The position numbers and the translations under genes were made by a program. DNA of 64,000 bases from assembly GCA_963920635.1 (NCBI GenBank), contig OY987298.1:57701949-57765948 (forward strand), written 5' to 3'. The notes under the pieces are model-generated. The model was not told where the DNA came from. It saw only the letters and a list, made by a program, of their open reading frames with translations, and made no database searches. The DNA comes from Pseudeuparius sepicola (lineage: Eukaryota > Arthropoda > Insecta > Coleoptera > Anthribidae). Positions 46,737 to 58,279 of the stretch are shown piece after piece (the first letter of the stretch is position 1; every line of letters begins with the position of its first letter).

Positions 46737-47743
46737 GCCGACTATAAATCTATATATATGTAACCTTAAAATGTGAAAAAGTGGACTTAATACTATCTGG
46801 GTTTGAGGTCCAAGGAATACCAGAAAATATTTTTTAAAGGTGAGGAAGAATAGGGTTAAGCGATTTTAGAAAAGCTCGAACATTTTGCGGAATAAATTGT
46901 ACCCAATTTCAACAAGTACCCTATTGCTTCAAAGACTTTACAATAAATAAATAAAACCATCTGAGACAGCTAGAAATCTTAACAGAACATAAAAACAATC
47001 TAAAATCGATTATCAATCAGTATAAAAACATTGGTCAAGCAGGAAACATTTAAACTATTTATTATCTCTTTCTAGGGAAAAGGTTATATATTGTACTACA
47101 GAAATACATAGGACTTGTCTTAAATCTAGTCAATCCAAAGCTTGAAAGGTGAATGTTGTCCTCTGATCTTGTGTCATGCCCATATTGTTTAATTTTACAT
47201 AAAGGCAAGCCTCTGAGAATACATGTCAGCGGGACTAACTTATGCTGCTTGAAGGCAGGTCTGCAGGACTTCCAATTTTGTTGTCAATATAATCTTTATT
47301 AAAGCCATTTAGTATAGAAATAAATGTGTGTTCAACATGGAACTCACTAAAGTTAATTTCTTTTGCAATCTCAATCCATAGACATCATTTTTTGTTTTAA
47401 TTTGTTGAAATATGCAGGATTTCATATATTCCATAGAATGTTCTATACCTCTATCAATTCCAATGTATTTTTTTTTTGAGTCCATTCCATCATTTAAATT
47501 TAACGAAACGACAATATCATCAACTCCACAACAGACAAAACTGCTTTCGTCAAAATTAAAATAATAACTAAATGAAATATTGACGCGGTGAAGCCATGGA
47601 GCCGACGACACTTCGCTTCATCCCTTCCAAACAGAAAATACAAGCGTAATGTGGTGGCATATCATATTCGAGAAAACTGATGATAAGGAACGGAATGCCA
47701 TGACGTTGCTGTGTTACGCTGTTACGGTGTGCCGTCCAAACTA
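46737..47743. other. Intron 4, non-coding
   Basis: AT-rich, with no exon or repeat boundary that I can support. The - strand frame at 47309-47611 has no recognisable motif. Confidence 0.4.
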
Positions 47744-48574
47744 TACAGGGTGTTATTTAAGTACGTAGCCAAACTTCAAGGGGTGATTCTTTGAGTGATT
47801 TTAAGACGAAAAGTTTATATAAACATAGGTCCGGTATCGCTTCGTTTTCAAGATACAGAGTGTCAAACTTTTTTAAAAAAATCTTTTTTTCAACATCTTA
47901 ATCCTTTAGCCGATTTTGTTTAAATCTGGCAGTGTTGTTTATGGTAGAGAGGGGTTAATTTTAGCCCAAAGCAGATTCAAATTATTAAGTCCAGTGGCAT
48001 CCCGGGGGCACCTGACCAATATTTTTGAAAAAATGGGCGCCACTGACTTTTTAAAACTTTTATACTTTTCTTGAATTAAGAAACTAAGAATACAACTTTT
48101 TGGTCTCTTGAATTTTTTTCGTATTGCCTTCGTTTTCGAGAGAATAAAATAAAAATCACTTTATTGCATGTCATTGCTTTATTGTTGCATTGCTGTTTTC
48201 TCGAAAACGAAGCAAGATACGAAGATGATTCAAGAGACCAAAAAGTTGTATTCTTAGTTTCTTAATGCGAAGAAAAATATAAAAGTTTTAAAAAAGTCAG
48301 TGGCGCACATTTTCTTTCTCTCAAAAATATTGGTTAAGGGACGCCACTGGACTTGATATTAATTGTAATCTACTTTTATATTTTTTTCACATTAAGCAAC
48401 TAAGAGTACAACTTTTTGGTTTTTTGAATTTTTTTCGTATCTTGCTTCGTTTTCGGAAAGCAGCAATGCAACAACAAAGCAAGCTGTGGCAATGACATGC
48501 AATAAATGGTTTTTATTTTTTTCTCTCGAAAATGAAACCAGATACGAAAAAAATTCAAGAGATCAAATGGCTCC

Positions 48575-50529
48575 TTAACCCTTTCGGGACTGCGGCCGCC
48601 TGAGGATCTGTGCCCAGTGGACCACAGCAGGAAGCGCATGCGTGTATGTACGGTTCCGGTCCTTAATTGCAAAACAGTCATTACATAACAACAGATCTTT
48701 TCACAATATAAATCATTTTTTGCATGCACCCACATGCAAATGAGCTTGTGTTCGATTTTATTAATGTATTTAAGTGCACAAGTAAGTTTTTTTTACGAGA
48801 AGGACCACCCAACTAGATGCCATTACTAGAAAATCAGCCAATGACATTAATTGGGGGCATGACCAATGTAAAGTAGGCGTTCCAATGTATCTGTAGAAAC
48901 GCGTGTCCGTCCGGTTCCAGTCCTTTCTCATGCCTCCTTGCTTGGGTTTATAGTCGGTTCCGGTCCCACCGACCCAGGGACGGACTGGCCCGGCGGGCTG
49001 GCGGGCGGAGCCTGCCGCGCCGCCCTTTCTTTTAATAACAGCGCCGCAATGCAAGGGCTGTGTTAAAATACAGAATAACAAAAATCGAAAAATTAAGACT
49101 TTTTTGAGGAATCCACACCTGAAGTTACTTTGACTCAAGAAGACAAATATCGTATCGAAGTATTCATTCATAAAAAGAACTTCAGTGCTGTACATACTAT
49201 TTTTTTTTAAATCGGAAAAAATGTTTTATTAGACAAAAAAATAATCATAAGGAAGTGCCAGTCCATGAACCGACTGCACGCGGCGTTGCTTGACTTTAAC
49301 GATCTCTCTATCTAGGTCAAGTTTGACGAGGCACGGCGCTTCCGAAGTGCTGCCTGTTATGCAGCGTCCATGAAAAATAGATTGATATTCAAACCTACTA
49401 ATATTCATACTGAAAGATTGTGCTTCTATATAGGTATGTAACAATTTTGCAATGCGTACGAAATTTAAATGGGCATTATTGGCCGGATTTTGAATATTTT
49501 AGTCACTTTTGACAGGCGATGGCTATGCGTCTGATGCTTGTTGTTTACATCTCGCCAAGGCCTACTTATTGAAAAAATCGTACAATAATGGGCTTTCTGA
49601 GCTTTTAATGACGATTTTGAAACATCTCACTACCGATTTCAAGAATAGTTATTTATGTACCAAGGCACTGAAGTTCAACTTTTTATGACTCATGTGGAAT
49701 TTAGTTGCCGAGGCCTCTGGCCGAGGCAAATAAACCACATAAGTCAGAAAAACAACTTCAGTGCCGGGGTACATAGTATATTTTTTGAAATCGGAAAAAA
49801 ACTGTTTGATTAGGCGAAAAATAACAATAAGGGATCACCCGTCCATGAACCGACTACGCGCGGCGTTGCGTGACTTTGATGATCGCTCTACCTAGGTCAA
49901 GTATGACAAGACACGGCGCCTTTGAATAGAAAAACCAAACTGCTGCTTGTTGTGCAGCCTCCATAATAAATCTATTGATATTCAAACCTACTAAAATATT
50001 TATACTGAAAGATTGCGGTGCTAGGTCAAGTATGACCAAACACGGCACTTACTGACAGAAAATCCAAACTGTTGTGCAGCCTCCATGTAAAATAGATTAA
50101 TATTCAAACCTACTAAAATACTTATACTGAAAGATTGCGCTGTTATAGGTAACAATTTCACAATGTGTACGAAAAGTTAAATGGGATTTATTGGCCGGGT
50201 TTTGAATATTTGGTTGCCTTTGACGGGCGATGGCTCCGCCTCTGACGTTTGATGTCTGCATCTCTCCAAGGCCTACTTATTGAAAAAATCGTACAATAAT
50301 GGGCTACTTCAGTGCCGATTTCTGAGCTTTTAATGACGATTTTGAGACACTTCACTGCAAGAAAAAGTGTTTTTTATTTATTTTTAGACATATTTTTTAA
50401 AGATATATTTATTTTTTATATTTTTTGTATTTTTATAGTAATATAAGACAAATTGATATAGGTATTTGCCTTTTTAAAGACCCAACTTTTATATGCGTGT
50501 TCGTCTGGGTCCGGTACCGAAAGGGTTAA
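48575..50529. mobile_element. 1.95-kb TTAA-flanked element
   Basis: TTAA-CCCTTTCGGGAC at the left and GGTACCGAAAGGG-TTAA at the right. ggttccggtcc-type motifs recur near both ends (48650, 48915, 48955, 50510). The middle is a direct duplication. Ends resemble the 24341 element, placing both in one TTAA-specific group. No transposase seen. Confidence 0.85.
49165..50350. repeat. ~583-bp direct tandem duplication inside the TTAA element
   Basis: 49182-49630 and 49765-50345 match over most of their length, e.g. ccatgaaccgactgcacgcg / ccatgaaccgactacgcgcg and ttattgaaaaaatcgtacaa in both. The second copy contains an extra internal duplication (49890-50035 repeated at 50024-50130). A hairpin (cactgaagttcaactttt / acaacttcagtgcc) sits at the junction. 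Confidence 0.85.
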
Positions 50530-50857
50530 TGCGCACATTTATTTTTTCAAAAATATTGGTCACGGTGCTTCCCGGGACGCCACTGGATTTGAATCTACTT
50601 AGGGCTAAATTAATCCCTCTCTACCATAAATAACACTGCCAGATTTAAACAAAATCGGCTAAAGAATTATTAAGATGTTGTTGAAAAAAAGATTTTTTTT
50701 TAAAGTTTGACACCCTGTATCTTGAAAATGAAGTGATACCGGACCTATGTTTATAAAAACAGTGACGTCAGTCAGTGCATCTATGTTTATGACTATTATG
50801 CCTTTTTCTCATTTAATATTTTTTGTACGTCCACAAATAATAGATTCTCTCTTACAG

Positions 50858-51031
50858 GCTGCTAAGAATCCAAGATTTACAACAACAAGAGTTAAAGAAG
50901 AAGAACATGCTGCTTCTGTCAAAACAGTCAAAAAATCAGCAGAAGACGATCAAGGAACACCTACAGAGTTTTTACCAGATGAGTGTATTAGCGCAGTCTT
51001 TAAGGAAGACAGTAAACAGTGGAATAATTAG
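50858..51031 (+). CDS. Terminal exon (5 of 5) of the unrecognised + strand gene
   Basis: Acceptor gattctctcttacag, phase 0, joins the donor at 41663 without loss of frame. It codes 57 residues from AAKNPRFTTTRVKEEEH to ..FKEDSKQWNN and ends in TAG at 51029-51031. RVKEEE contains a second psi-K-x-E SUMO consensus (VKEE), and the tail is highly charged. Element H ends ~100 bp before it. AATAAA signals follow at 51328, 51455 and 51574. I do not recognise the C terminus. Confidence 0.85.
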   Translation, partial: AAKNPRFTTTRVKEEEHAASVKTVKKSAEDDQGTPTEFLPDECISAVFKEDSKQWNN

Positions 51032-51327
51032 CAGAAATATTACAATGTATAACCAAGTAGGTAAATGATATCAGAGGCCTAATATTGTTATCAATTGGAA
51101 TCTCTCAACTGACGATAATTTTATTATATTTACCATTTATCAAATCTCAAACTCAATTTATAACCTTTTGTGCAAATGTTGCTCTGCTGTTCCACTGCAA
51201 GTGAAGTCAAAGTCTAGTTCATTTGAACTTTGCCAAAAAAGTTCTTCTAAAGACGCAATAACGTAATATTTTGGGTAAAAGATAAAACGTTAAAAAGCAA
51301 AATTAATAACAAATGGAAATGCCATCA

Positions 51328-51579
51328 AATAAAGTAAAATTGAAGTGGAGGGATATGTAAAAAAGGCAAATTATATATTTCTTTTGCTATTTTTGAAAGT
51401 TTATCCAATATGTATTATCTTTTATTTGTTATACATTTAGTACATTTGAGATAAAATAAATCAAATTAAATCTTTAGATTGAATTTGAGACCCATTATAA
51501 AGTCATTGATGTATGGTGTATTAGAAGATATTATATTATAGTATTATTTTAGCAGAAAATTGAATAGAGTATGAATAAA
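51328..51579 (+). terminator. Candidate polyadenylation signals of the + strand gene
   Basis: AATAAA at 51328-51333, 51455-51460 and 51574-51579, i.e. ~300, 425 and 545 nt past the stop codon. In AT-rich DNA some will be chance; which is used cannot be told. Confidence 0.45.
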
Positions 51580-52204
51580 ATAAATTCTTACAGTAATGTA
51601 TTATTATTACTACTACTTACTGAGTGGAAATTTAAAACTGAAATTTCAGTATGGCACCCAGCCACCGTATTGGATTTGTTTAGTGTCTGGTGATTGAAAG
51701 GCCAGGAAAGCGAGGACAACTGCTGTCAAATTTGAAAACTCATTTCTGCCAAAGTAACGTTCACCAATCTATCTTTGAAGAAAATGTTGACAATGAATTT
51801 AGCATTGTATCTAAATTCATTTGTTATCCAATAGATGGTGATAGGTTACTTCATAACCAATGAACTGTCAAATTTGATAGCTATTGTTCCTCTAAAGCTA
51901 AGTTCTTATAGATGCGAATCACGAATTGTGGTAGCTCATATGTCCATAATAAAATTGCAAAAGCAATGTCATATATCCACAATTTATTTTTTTAGGAAAT
52001 TTTGGGAATTTTAAATATGTAAGAAATACCCTTAGCATATAAGAATAAGAATATAACTTAAAAAATAATCTAAGGGAAATTAAGTTTTTGGCACGCATCA
52101 ACACAATTTCGTGCCTTATAGCTGCGAGATTCACCAAAACTTGAACCAAAGTCAATTTTCACATTCAAGATTTCAACTTTTAGATTCTTGCTTATAATTA
52201 ACAG
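51580..52204. other. Intergenic stretch
   Basis: Nothing recognisable; AT-rich with short frames only. Confidence 0.4.
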
Positions 52205-52360
52205 GTTTCATACACATAGCATTTTTATTAGCGACACTAATAGCGTTGACTGACGTATTTATAAGACTTCTCACGGCTATAGCTTCATGTCCTGGAAAAC
52301 AGATTGCTCTGATGGCTAACAATGTGTTTTGTATTGTATTTTGTCTCCGGAAAGCGCATG
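52205..52360 (+). other. Possible isolated exon, hydrophobic, symmetric phase
   Basis: Bounded by ataattaacag and CATG|gtgagt, both good splice sites, 156 nt, phase 1 in and phase 1 out. It reads FIHIAFLLATLIALTDVFIR then LLTAIASCPGKQIALMANNV and FCIVFCLRKAH, one or two hydrophobic helices. No neighbouring exon that fits was found, and the upstream + gene has already ended at 51031. It may belong to another gene, be a remnant, or be chance. Confidence 0.3.
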
Positions 52361-52754
52361 GTGAGTTGAAAAAGTGTCAGGCGAGACAGCGTGAGCAATC
52401 TTTATTAATACGTCAATCAACGCTAATAGTTTTCTTATTATTTTCATCTTTCAACTCCTTAGTATTTTCAGAATTTTCTACATGAATCTTCTGGGAATTT
52501 ATTTTACATTTTAATTCACAAAAACTAAAAATCAACTGTCCCATCTTTTTCATCATTTCATTTTGATTTTGTAATTATTCCTGATCTTTTTGCTTAACAA
52601 TTTCATTATACACTGTGTTCATTTGAAAACTTACCACCCCCAATAACTTGGAATGTGCAAAAAAATCAAAATTTGCCGAGACCGGTCAATTTTTGCTTCA
52701 AGGGGGAACCTTTTTGGGAATCATGCCATCTTGATGTATTCATCCCCTTAGCCT

Positions 52755-53010
52755 TCAGCAACCCCAACTTGAAAATCTTAAATGGAAGTACCCCACTTGC
52801 GATAGATCATTTTAAAGCTCTTGTCATTGCGAATACAAAGGTGTGCCGCTTTTTGAAATTAGTTCGGAAGAAGAAGTTAAGAACAAAAACAGAAAATTAT
52901 ATAAACAAAAAACAACACACTGTTGTATTGAGAATGACAAGAGCTTTAAAATTATGTATCGCAAGTGGGGTACTTCCATTTTAGATTTTCAAGTTGGGGT
53001 TGCTAAAATT
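52755..53010. repeat. Hairpin element
   Basis: agcaaccccaacttgaaaat, ggaagtaccccacttgcgat and ttttaaagctcttgtcatt on the left pair with their complements at 52935-53008; the loop is ~90 bp. Confidence 0.8.
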
Positions 53011-55395
53011 CCAAAAACAAACAGGTGAAGAAGTTGCTGAAGCTTCAGCATATCCATATTTTGACAAAATGCATGGTATTTTAGGATAAAAACATAAGGC
53101 ATAACCTACACACTTAGAAGACTCATTTAACACGTTCGCTGAGGTCATAGTTAATGGTGATTTATGCAAAAATGTGGAACCAGTCACATGGCTGGTGATT
53201 GTCCTTTTCATTCCAGCGCTACCAGGAATATGTGTCTGGTATGTATGGCCCTCTTTTAGTATTGCTTTTAAAAACCAGTGAAACTATTGGCATGTGTTTT
53301 TACTATCTTTCTGTCGAGAATTGTGCCAAGAATAAGGGGCTTTAGCTTTAAATGGGTAAATGAAAAGGTTTAGCTAAAGTACCTTTATTGAATTTGACTT
53401 TTATTTTTATAACAGAAAGGCATCTTGTAGCTCAATGGATCTAGAGAAATCTTGATTTCTTGTCTTAAAATCCAACTCAACTAGCTGGTATAAAGTAATT
53501 GTTGTTATTATGGTAGGTACGTATTATTATATGCAAATAAATTTGTAAAAGTTACCTGTAAATCAAAAGATGATACAATTAAATTTGTTGCTTCGGATGT
53601 TATAGAAGTTATCTGTTCTAAGTATATTGTCTCCAGAGAGTTTTGTTCACTTGAAGTGGTCTTATTAGTAAAAATGATCGCTAACTATTATCAGAGCATA
53701 TTAGGTACTCCTAATAATTTTACAAGTTGTGGTATAGGTTATGTTCAACAATGGAATTTTAAAACTTATCTGCGATTTGGTATTTCCACTAGACACACCA
53801 ACAAGACTTGATGAATCAAAAGTCCTCATTTGATTCCGAAATAATTCAAAGATTTTTGGGAAACGTTAAGCTATTGTAAACAAAAATATATGCAATAAAC
53901 CACTACAATATCACACAGATTGTGTAATACACCTGCTCGGGCAACATCAGTTACATGTGTCTGATACCACACAGACATGAAACTGTTTTAACTGGGTGCG
54001 TTACCAGTAACATGTATCTGGTAAGTATACTACGTATTTTAAAAAAGTAGAGCTTAACGTGAGCTTCAGATAGCTAACTGTAGCAAATGCGATTAATAGA
54101 TGGCACAACCAGTCCCCCTCAGACTGCAATGAACGGTACAGGACATAATGTCACTGAATGTGTCAATGAGCAAGAAGAGCTGCATCAACACAATTTTAAC
54201 GACATACTTACAGAGGCCCAGATGAACAAACCGAAGAGACTAGTTGAATAATTGTATTTTTTATGAATTTCATTTTTGATTCTACTCACAAAGGGACTGT
54301 TTAGTAGGTACAATTTATTCTAGATGTCAATAAATATTGAGTCTAGAACTGTAATGTAATCTTTAAAAGTTAGTTATATCAGCTAGGGTGGGCATTTTAT
54401 TTTAGGAATCAATAATAAAAAGCAAAACCAAAATAGTACAAACTTTTTTATTAATAATTAAAGCTAATATTAAATTTCTTTGGCCTGTTCACTAATAAAA
54501 AAATTAAAATGTCACCATGAAGTGAGATTATGCTTTATCTTCATCATTTGAAAGAAGAGGGACAGCAGAATAATTGCGGTTGAAACCAAGTGTATTCACA
54601 CAAAGAAAGGGCATTTGGCATCGTCATTTTTATGATTGATTAGACTTCTATCATATGATAGAAGCCTAAAAAAAGTGTAAATATGTCAAACTATATTAAG
54701 ACATTTCAGTGTAGATATATGTTTGCTCTCCCCTTTAAAGCACAGTAAACCTACATAAAAAACAATTTTTCATGCATATACGAAAGAATGCAAGATTCTT
54801 ATGCCTTTTCTGTAGAATAGTGCTGAATTTAACAGGGCCGTAATATTTATTGACCAGAATGAACTTTTAACCAAACGAAGTGTACTTCTTTCTACCATGC
54901 TTGTAGTCAACTGCAAACAAAAATATTTTTACACTATTTATACCAGTAAAAAAGGCCAGAACATGTTTGGTCATAATAAGCTTCTGTCCACGATACTATC
55001 TCAGGTTATGACATAGTAGATTTCCATTTGGGCGTCGACTTACAATTTTGATAGATAGATAATTTATTCGTGCTAAATACCAAACATGGTTTACATGTCA
55101 ATTTTTAAAATTAAGATAAAATCAAGTAGGTATATTGAGATTGAAATACGAGTGCTCCCTCGCCAACGACACTCAAAAATTCACATCCCCTTCGCATACA
55201 CCATACGACATGGTTTAACTGGTCAGTCGGTACAACCATTCAGTAAAGGATAGAATATTCCTTTACTCAATGGTACAACTCGATAAAATAAAAGCACCTT
55301 GTAGATTACATCACAAATACAAGATACACACATTAAAACGTTATAAAAAATCACTCAAAATGTCATCAAAATAGTCAGGTTTTAATAATAATAAT
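53011..55395. other. Intergenic, non-coding, with a motif array
   Basis: accagtnacatgtntctggta-type units occur near 53178, 53221, 53950 and 54003. The remainder shows no gene, RNA or clear element ends. Confidence 0.45.
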
Positions 55396-55450
55396 TGCTA
55401 TGGCATCGATGAATATATTAATTATTAATATATTCATCGATGCCATAGCA
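55396..55450. repeat. 55-bp perfect palindrome
   Basis: tgctatggcatcgatgaata plus tattaat, one T, then the exact 27-base complement. Both arms are error-free. Confidence 0.95.
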
Positions 55451-55555
55451 GGCTCCTGAGAGTAGAAATGATTTGTTTTTTTTTTATAAAATTGGTTGAG
55501 GCCAAGGAGTCTTACCTGCGAGGTCAGTTTGTTGAAAAAGAGAGGGACGTAGTAG

Positions 55556-55913
55556 TTAGTTTTTACTGTGCAGCAATCTTAGGATCATCATGGACACGTG
55601 CAAGTTTTTCTTCACGTGGAGCAAACAGGTGAATATGTATCGAGAAGAAAATGTTAGAATTTGGACGTCAATGAATTTTTGTCGCACTTCCGACCTATAT
55701 TCAAGGCGACAAATCACTCTTAATATTTTGCATTGTAACCCAAAAATCCTCTTGGCATGTGCAGAATGACCCCATGCAATAAGAACATATGTACAAAGGC
55801 TGTGAAGCAGGGCATGGTAGCAAATAATCAATGTATTTAGTGGCACAGTCTCGAAGAAACCGAATTATGTAAGTGCCTTTTGCCAGCCTGGATGCCAGAT
55901 GATCCACATGCAC
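55556..55913 (-). pseudogene. LINE reverse transcriptase C-terminal fragment
   Basis: On the - strand two overlapping frames give HVDHLASRLAKGTYIIRFLR and then WGHSAHAKRIFGLQCKILRV with FTCLLHVKKNLH. These match, in order, the C-terminal part of the LINE at 58503-59933 (HVTQLSKKLSKIIFLMRHLS; WGHSARARDIFGLQRKIVRV; FQCLKYLKQNLH). Frame changes and divergence show an old fragment of the same family in the opposite orientation. Confidence 0.85.
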
Positions 55914-56219
55914 AGACCACGTATGTAGGGGATCGAGTAATTTAGAAACCTAATTTTCCAGGGAAGGGCACTAATTCTTTTCTAAAAATTGTCTACTTTT
56001 AGAGATGGTCAGTATGCAAAATGTGTATTTCACATATTTTCTTCGTACATCTACACTAACACCACCTGACAGATGGACCAACACTATCGGTCCACCTACT
56101 TATACAGGTGGCGCAGTATGCTTTGGGAACGGGGCTCCATATTACAAGAGTTACACTTTGGGACCAACAACCTTGAAAGGGATCAAATGAAACCACGCAC
56201 CATAGTTTGATTTAGCTAT

Positions 56220-56225
56220 TTTATT
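56220..56225 (-). terminator. Polyadenylation signal of seryl-tRNA synthetase
   Basis: AATAAA on the - strand, ~102 nt past the TAA at 56327. Confidence 0.6.
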
Positions 56226-56326
56226 CCGTATTAACAAAAATTAGATATAGGAATAAACTGGAATTACAAAATAAAATATATGAAAATGCATTTAAATAGA
56301 TAAATTAAAGCCAAACTTCACTGGCA

Positions 56327-56848
56327 TTATTCCTCTCCCGCTCCTTTATTACCGACTTTTTTAGATTTCTTCGCATCCTTTTCGAGATCGATCGGTGCAC
56401 TTTTCACAAACTTTATTTCTTCTCTGTATTCTTCAGGCAAGAACTCTTTCAAGATTTCTGGTACCTTTATTCCAGTCTCGGTTTGATGCACCTCGAGTAT
56501 GGCGCAGATCACCCTAGTGGTGGCACACATTGTGGCGTTCAACATGTGCACGTAATCAGTTGTGGCATTCATTTTCTTCGTTTGTCCATATCGGACCAGC
56601 AGACGCCTTGCCTGGTAGTCTAGGCAGTTGCTGCATGAAACCAGTTCGCGGTAGGCGCCTGACCCTGGGAACCAGGCCTCGAGATCAAGTTTCTTCGATG
56701 CGGCATTGTTGAGCGCCCCAGAAACTATGTTGACTATGCGGTAGGGGATACCCAAGGCCTTGCAAAGTTCCTCCGCATTGGCGATCATCTCTTCCATCAT
56801 TTCCCACGATTTGTTGTCAAATGGTGATGTAAGACAGAACTGTTCTAC
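56327..56848 (-). CDS. SerRS: Seryl-tRNA synthetase, cytosolic: terminal exon
   Basis: Class II synthetase charging tRNA-Ser (and tRNA-Sec) with serine using ATP. The acceptor is ccattgtttcag (- strand); the exon starts [20 protein letters not shown] in phase 0, directly continuing HQFEK of the upstream exon. Conserved blocks are [37 protein letters not shown] and the motif 3 region [19 protein letters not shown]. It ends in a short Lys-rich tail ([14 protein letters not shown]) and TAA; the vertebrate C-terminal UNE-S extension is absent. 173 residues. The frame beyond 56848 is intron. Confidence 0.97.
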   Translation of the reverse strand, partial: VEQFCLTSPFDNKSWEMMEEMIANAEELCKALGIPYRIVNIVSGALNNAASKKLDLEAWFPGSGAYRELVSCSNCLDYQARRLLVRYGQTKKMNATTDYVHMLNATMCATTRVICAILEVHQTETGIKVPEILKEFLPEEYREEIKFVKSAPIDLEKDAKKSKKVGNKGAGEE

Positions 56849-58279
56849 CTGAAACAATGGACTTTCATAAGACCAATAGGGAATTATGGTTTGGCGTTTT
56901 ATACATGCATGGGGCTGATAGAGGATCTCGTTAGGAGATCTGCTAGGACTTTTATACCCGTTATTTGGCTTTGACCAAATGTAGTGTTTTGATCCAGATA
57001 TAATTTTCACAGGCCAAATATAGTTGATTCTGTTTGCAGAAATCGCTAAATGTTATCTGTCGCTTTTAAGATGGTAAACAATATTAAATTAAGGATATGA
57101 ACTATCATTATTAACAAAAACTCTTTTCTGTATACATAATTTGCTTTCACAAATACCTTGGAAATGGGCCTTTTTCACGCTATTTTTTTGCGTCATGAAA
57201 TACCTATCTTAAAAATAAAGGCCAAAAATATTTTTTTCAATTTTTGCGAATCTCACGTTTACGTTGTCAAAAAATTTTCATATTTCAAATTTTCAATAGA
57301 TGGCAAACTGCTGACTTTGCTGTAAATGTCGATCATAATTCTAACAACAGAGCAAATTGGGACGTACTCTCATTGATCCAGAATGTGGCGGGATCTTTAA
57401 ATTTGGTTATAAATGTCCTACCCGATAAAAAATTGTGTGGTACCTTGATGAAAAATCGGTCTTTACTACATGAAAGTATGTTCTATCTATTTAATCGTAC
57501 AAATTACCTAACTTCAACCAGAGAACAAGGAAGGGGAGAATATAAACTCGACGGCGGCACCTTCGATCTTTGGAAGCCGGTGGTCGCCATGTTGTCTATT
57601 TAGAAAACAGGGCCGTATTTAGAATTTAGTGAAGGGATAGTGTAGGTCTGTACTCAGATATTTTAAATCATTCATTTATAAACACAAAACAAATCATACA
57701 TACTGAAATGATGATTGGAACAGGCAAAAATGTTAGTTGGATTTTGAAAGAATATTTTTAATTTAAGGTAGTTAGATAACTGAAATATTTAGTAGGTATG
57801 GAAAGGCGATTTTTCTTATCTTATTCCAAAAATTTAATATTTTATTGATCTTAAAATATGATGACTGCCCGAGCAATATTTTTTAAGCAATCATTTTGTA
57901 GAATACAAATGAAAAACAAAACATAGGTATTGTTAGAATATTGTCTTCATGGGATTCTAAAACAGTTTCGTTTTTGTCTCCTTCATTAAAATCAGTAGGT
58001 ACTTATGACTATGCGAAAAAACTTGGACATTTGTATGCGAATAGATATACTTAGTAAACAAATATATTTTTTCCATAAAATAAACTTTATTGATGTTTCC
58101 ATATAATAAGCTTATTTTTGTTTGTACATTTTCAATTTCCGTCTATAACTTTTAATGCTATTACGTACTAGGTACTATATTACAGGCGTGTTTGTCGTTA
58201 TTATGTACTTTAGAAGGGTGCCTAACTTCTCGATAAAAAAAACTAAGCGCAAGTAGTATTCATAGTATTCAAAAAAAGA

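Larger units (their letters stand above)
47746..50758. mobile_element. Foldback element H, right tip lost, split by a TTAA element
   Basis: Starts TA-CAGGGTGTTATTTAAGTAC. The left arm 47820-48010 (tataaacataggtccggtat, ctggcagtgttgtttatgg, cagtggcatcccggg) pairs with 50540-50758, where the last ~75 bp of the arm are missing. A further ~150-bp inverted repeat is centred near 48180, and part of it recurs at 48390-48560. The TTAA element interrupts it at 48575/50529. Confidence 0.75.

Noticed and set aside
47309..47611. 100-codon - strand frame
   Set aside because: No recognised motif and no splice or promoter context; likely chance.
57244..57603. 119-codon + strand frame in the SerRS intron
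   Set aside because: Part of the left arm of element O; no motif recognised.
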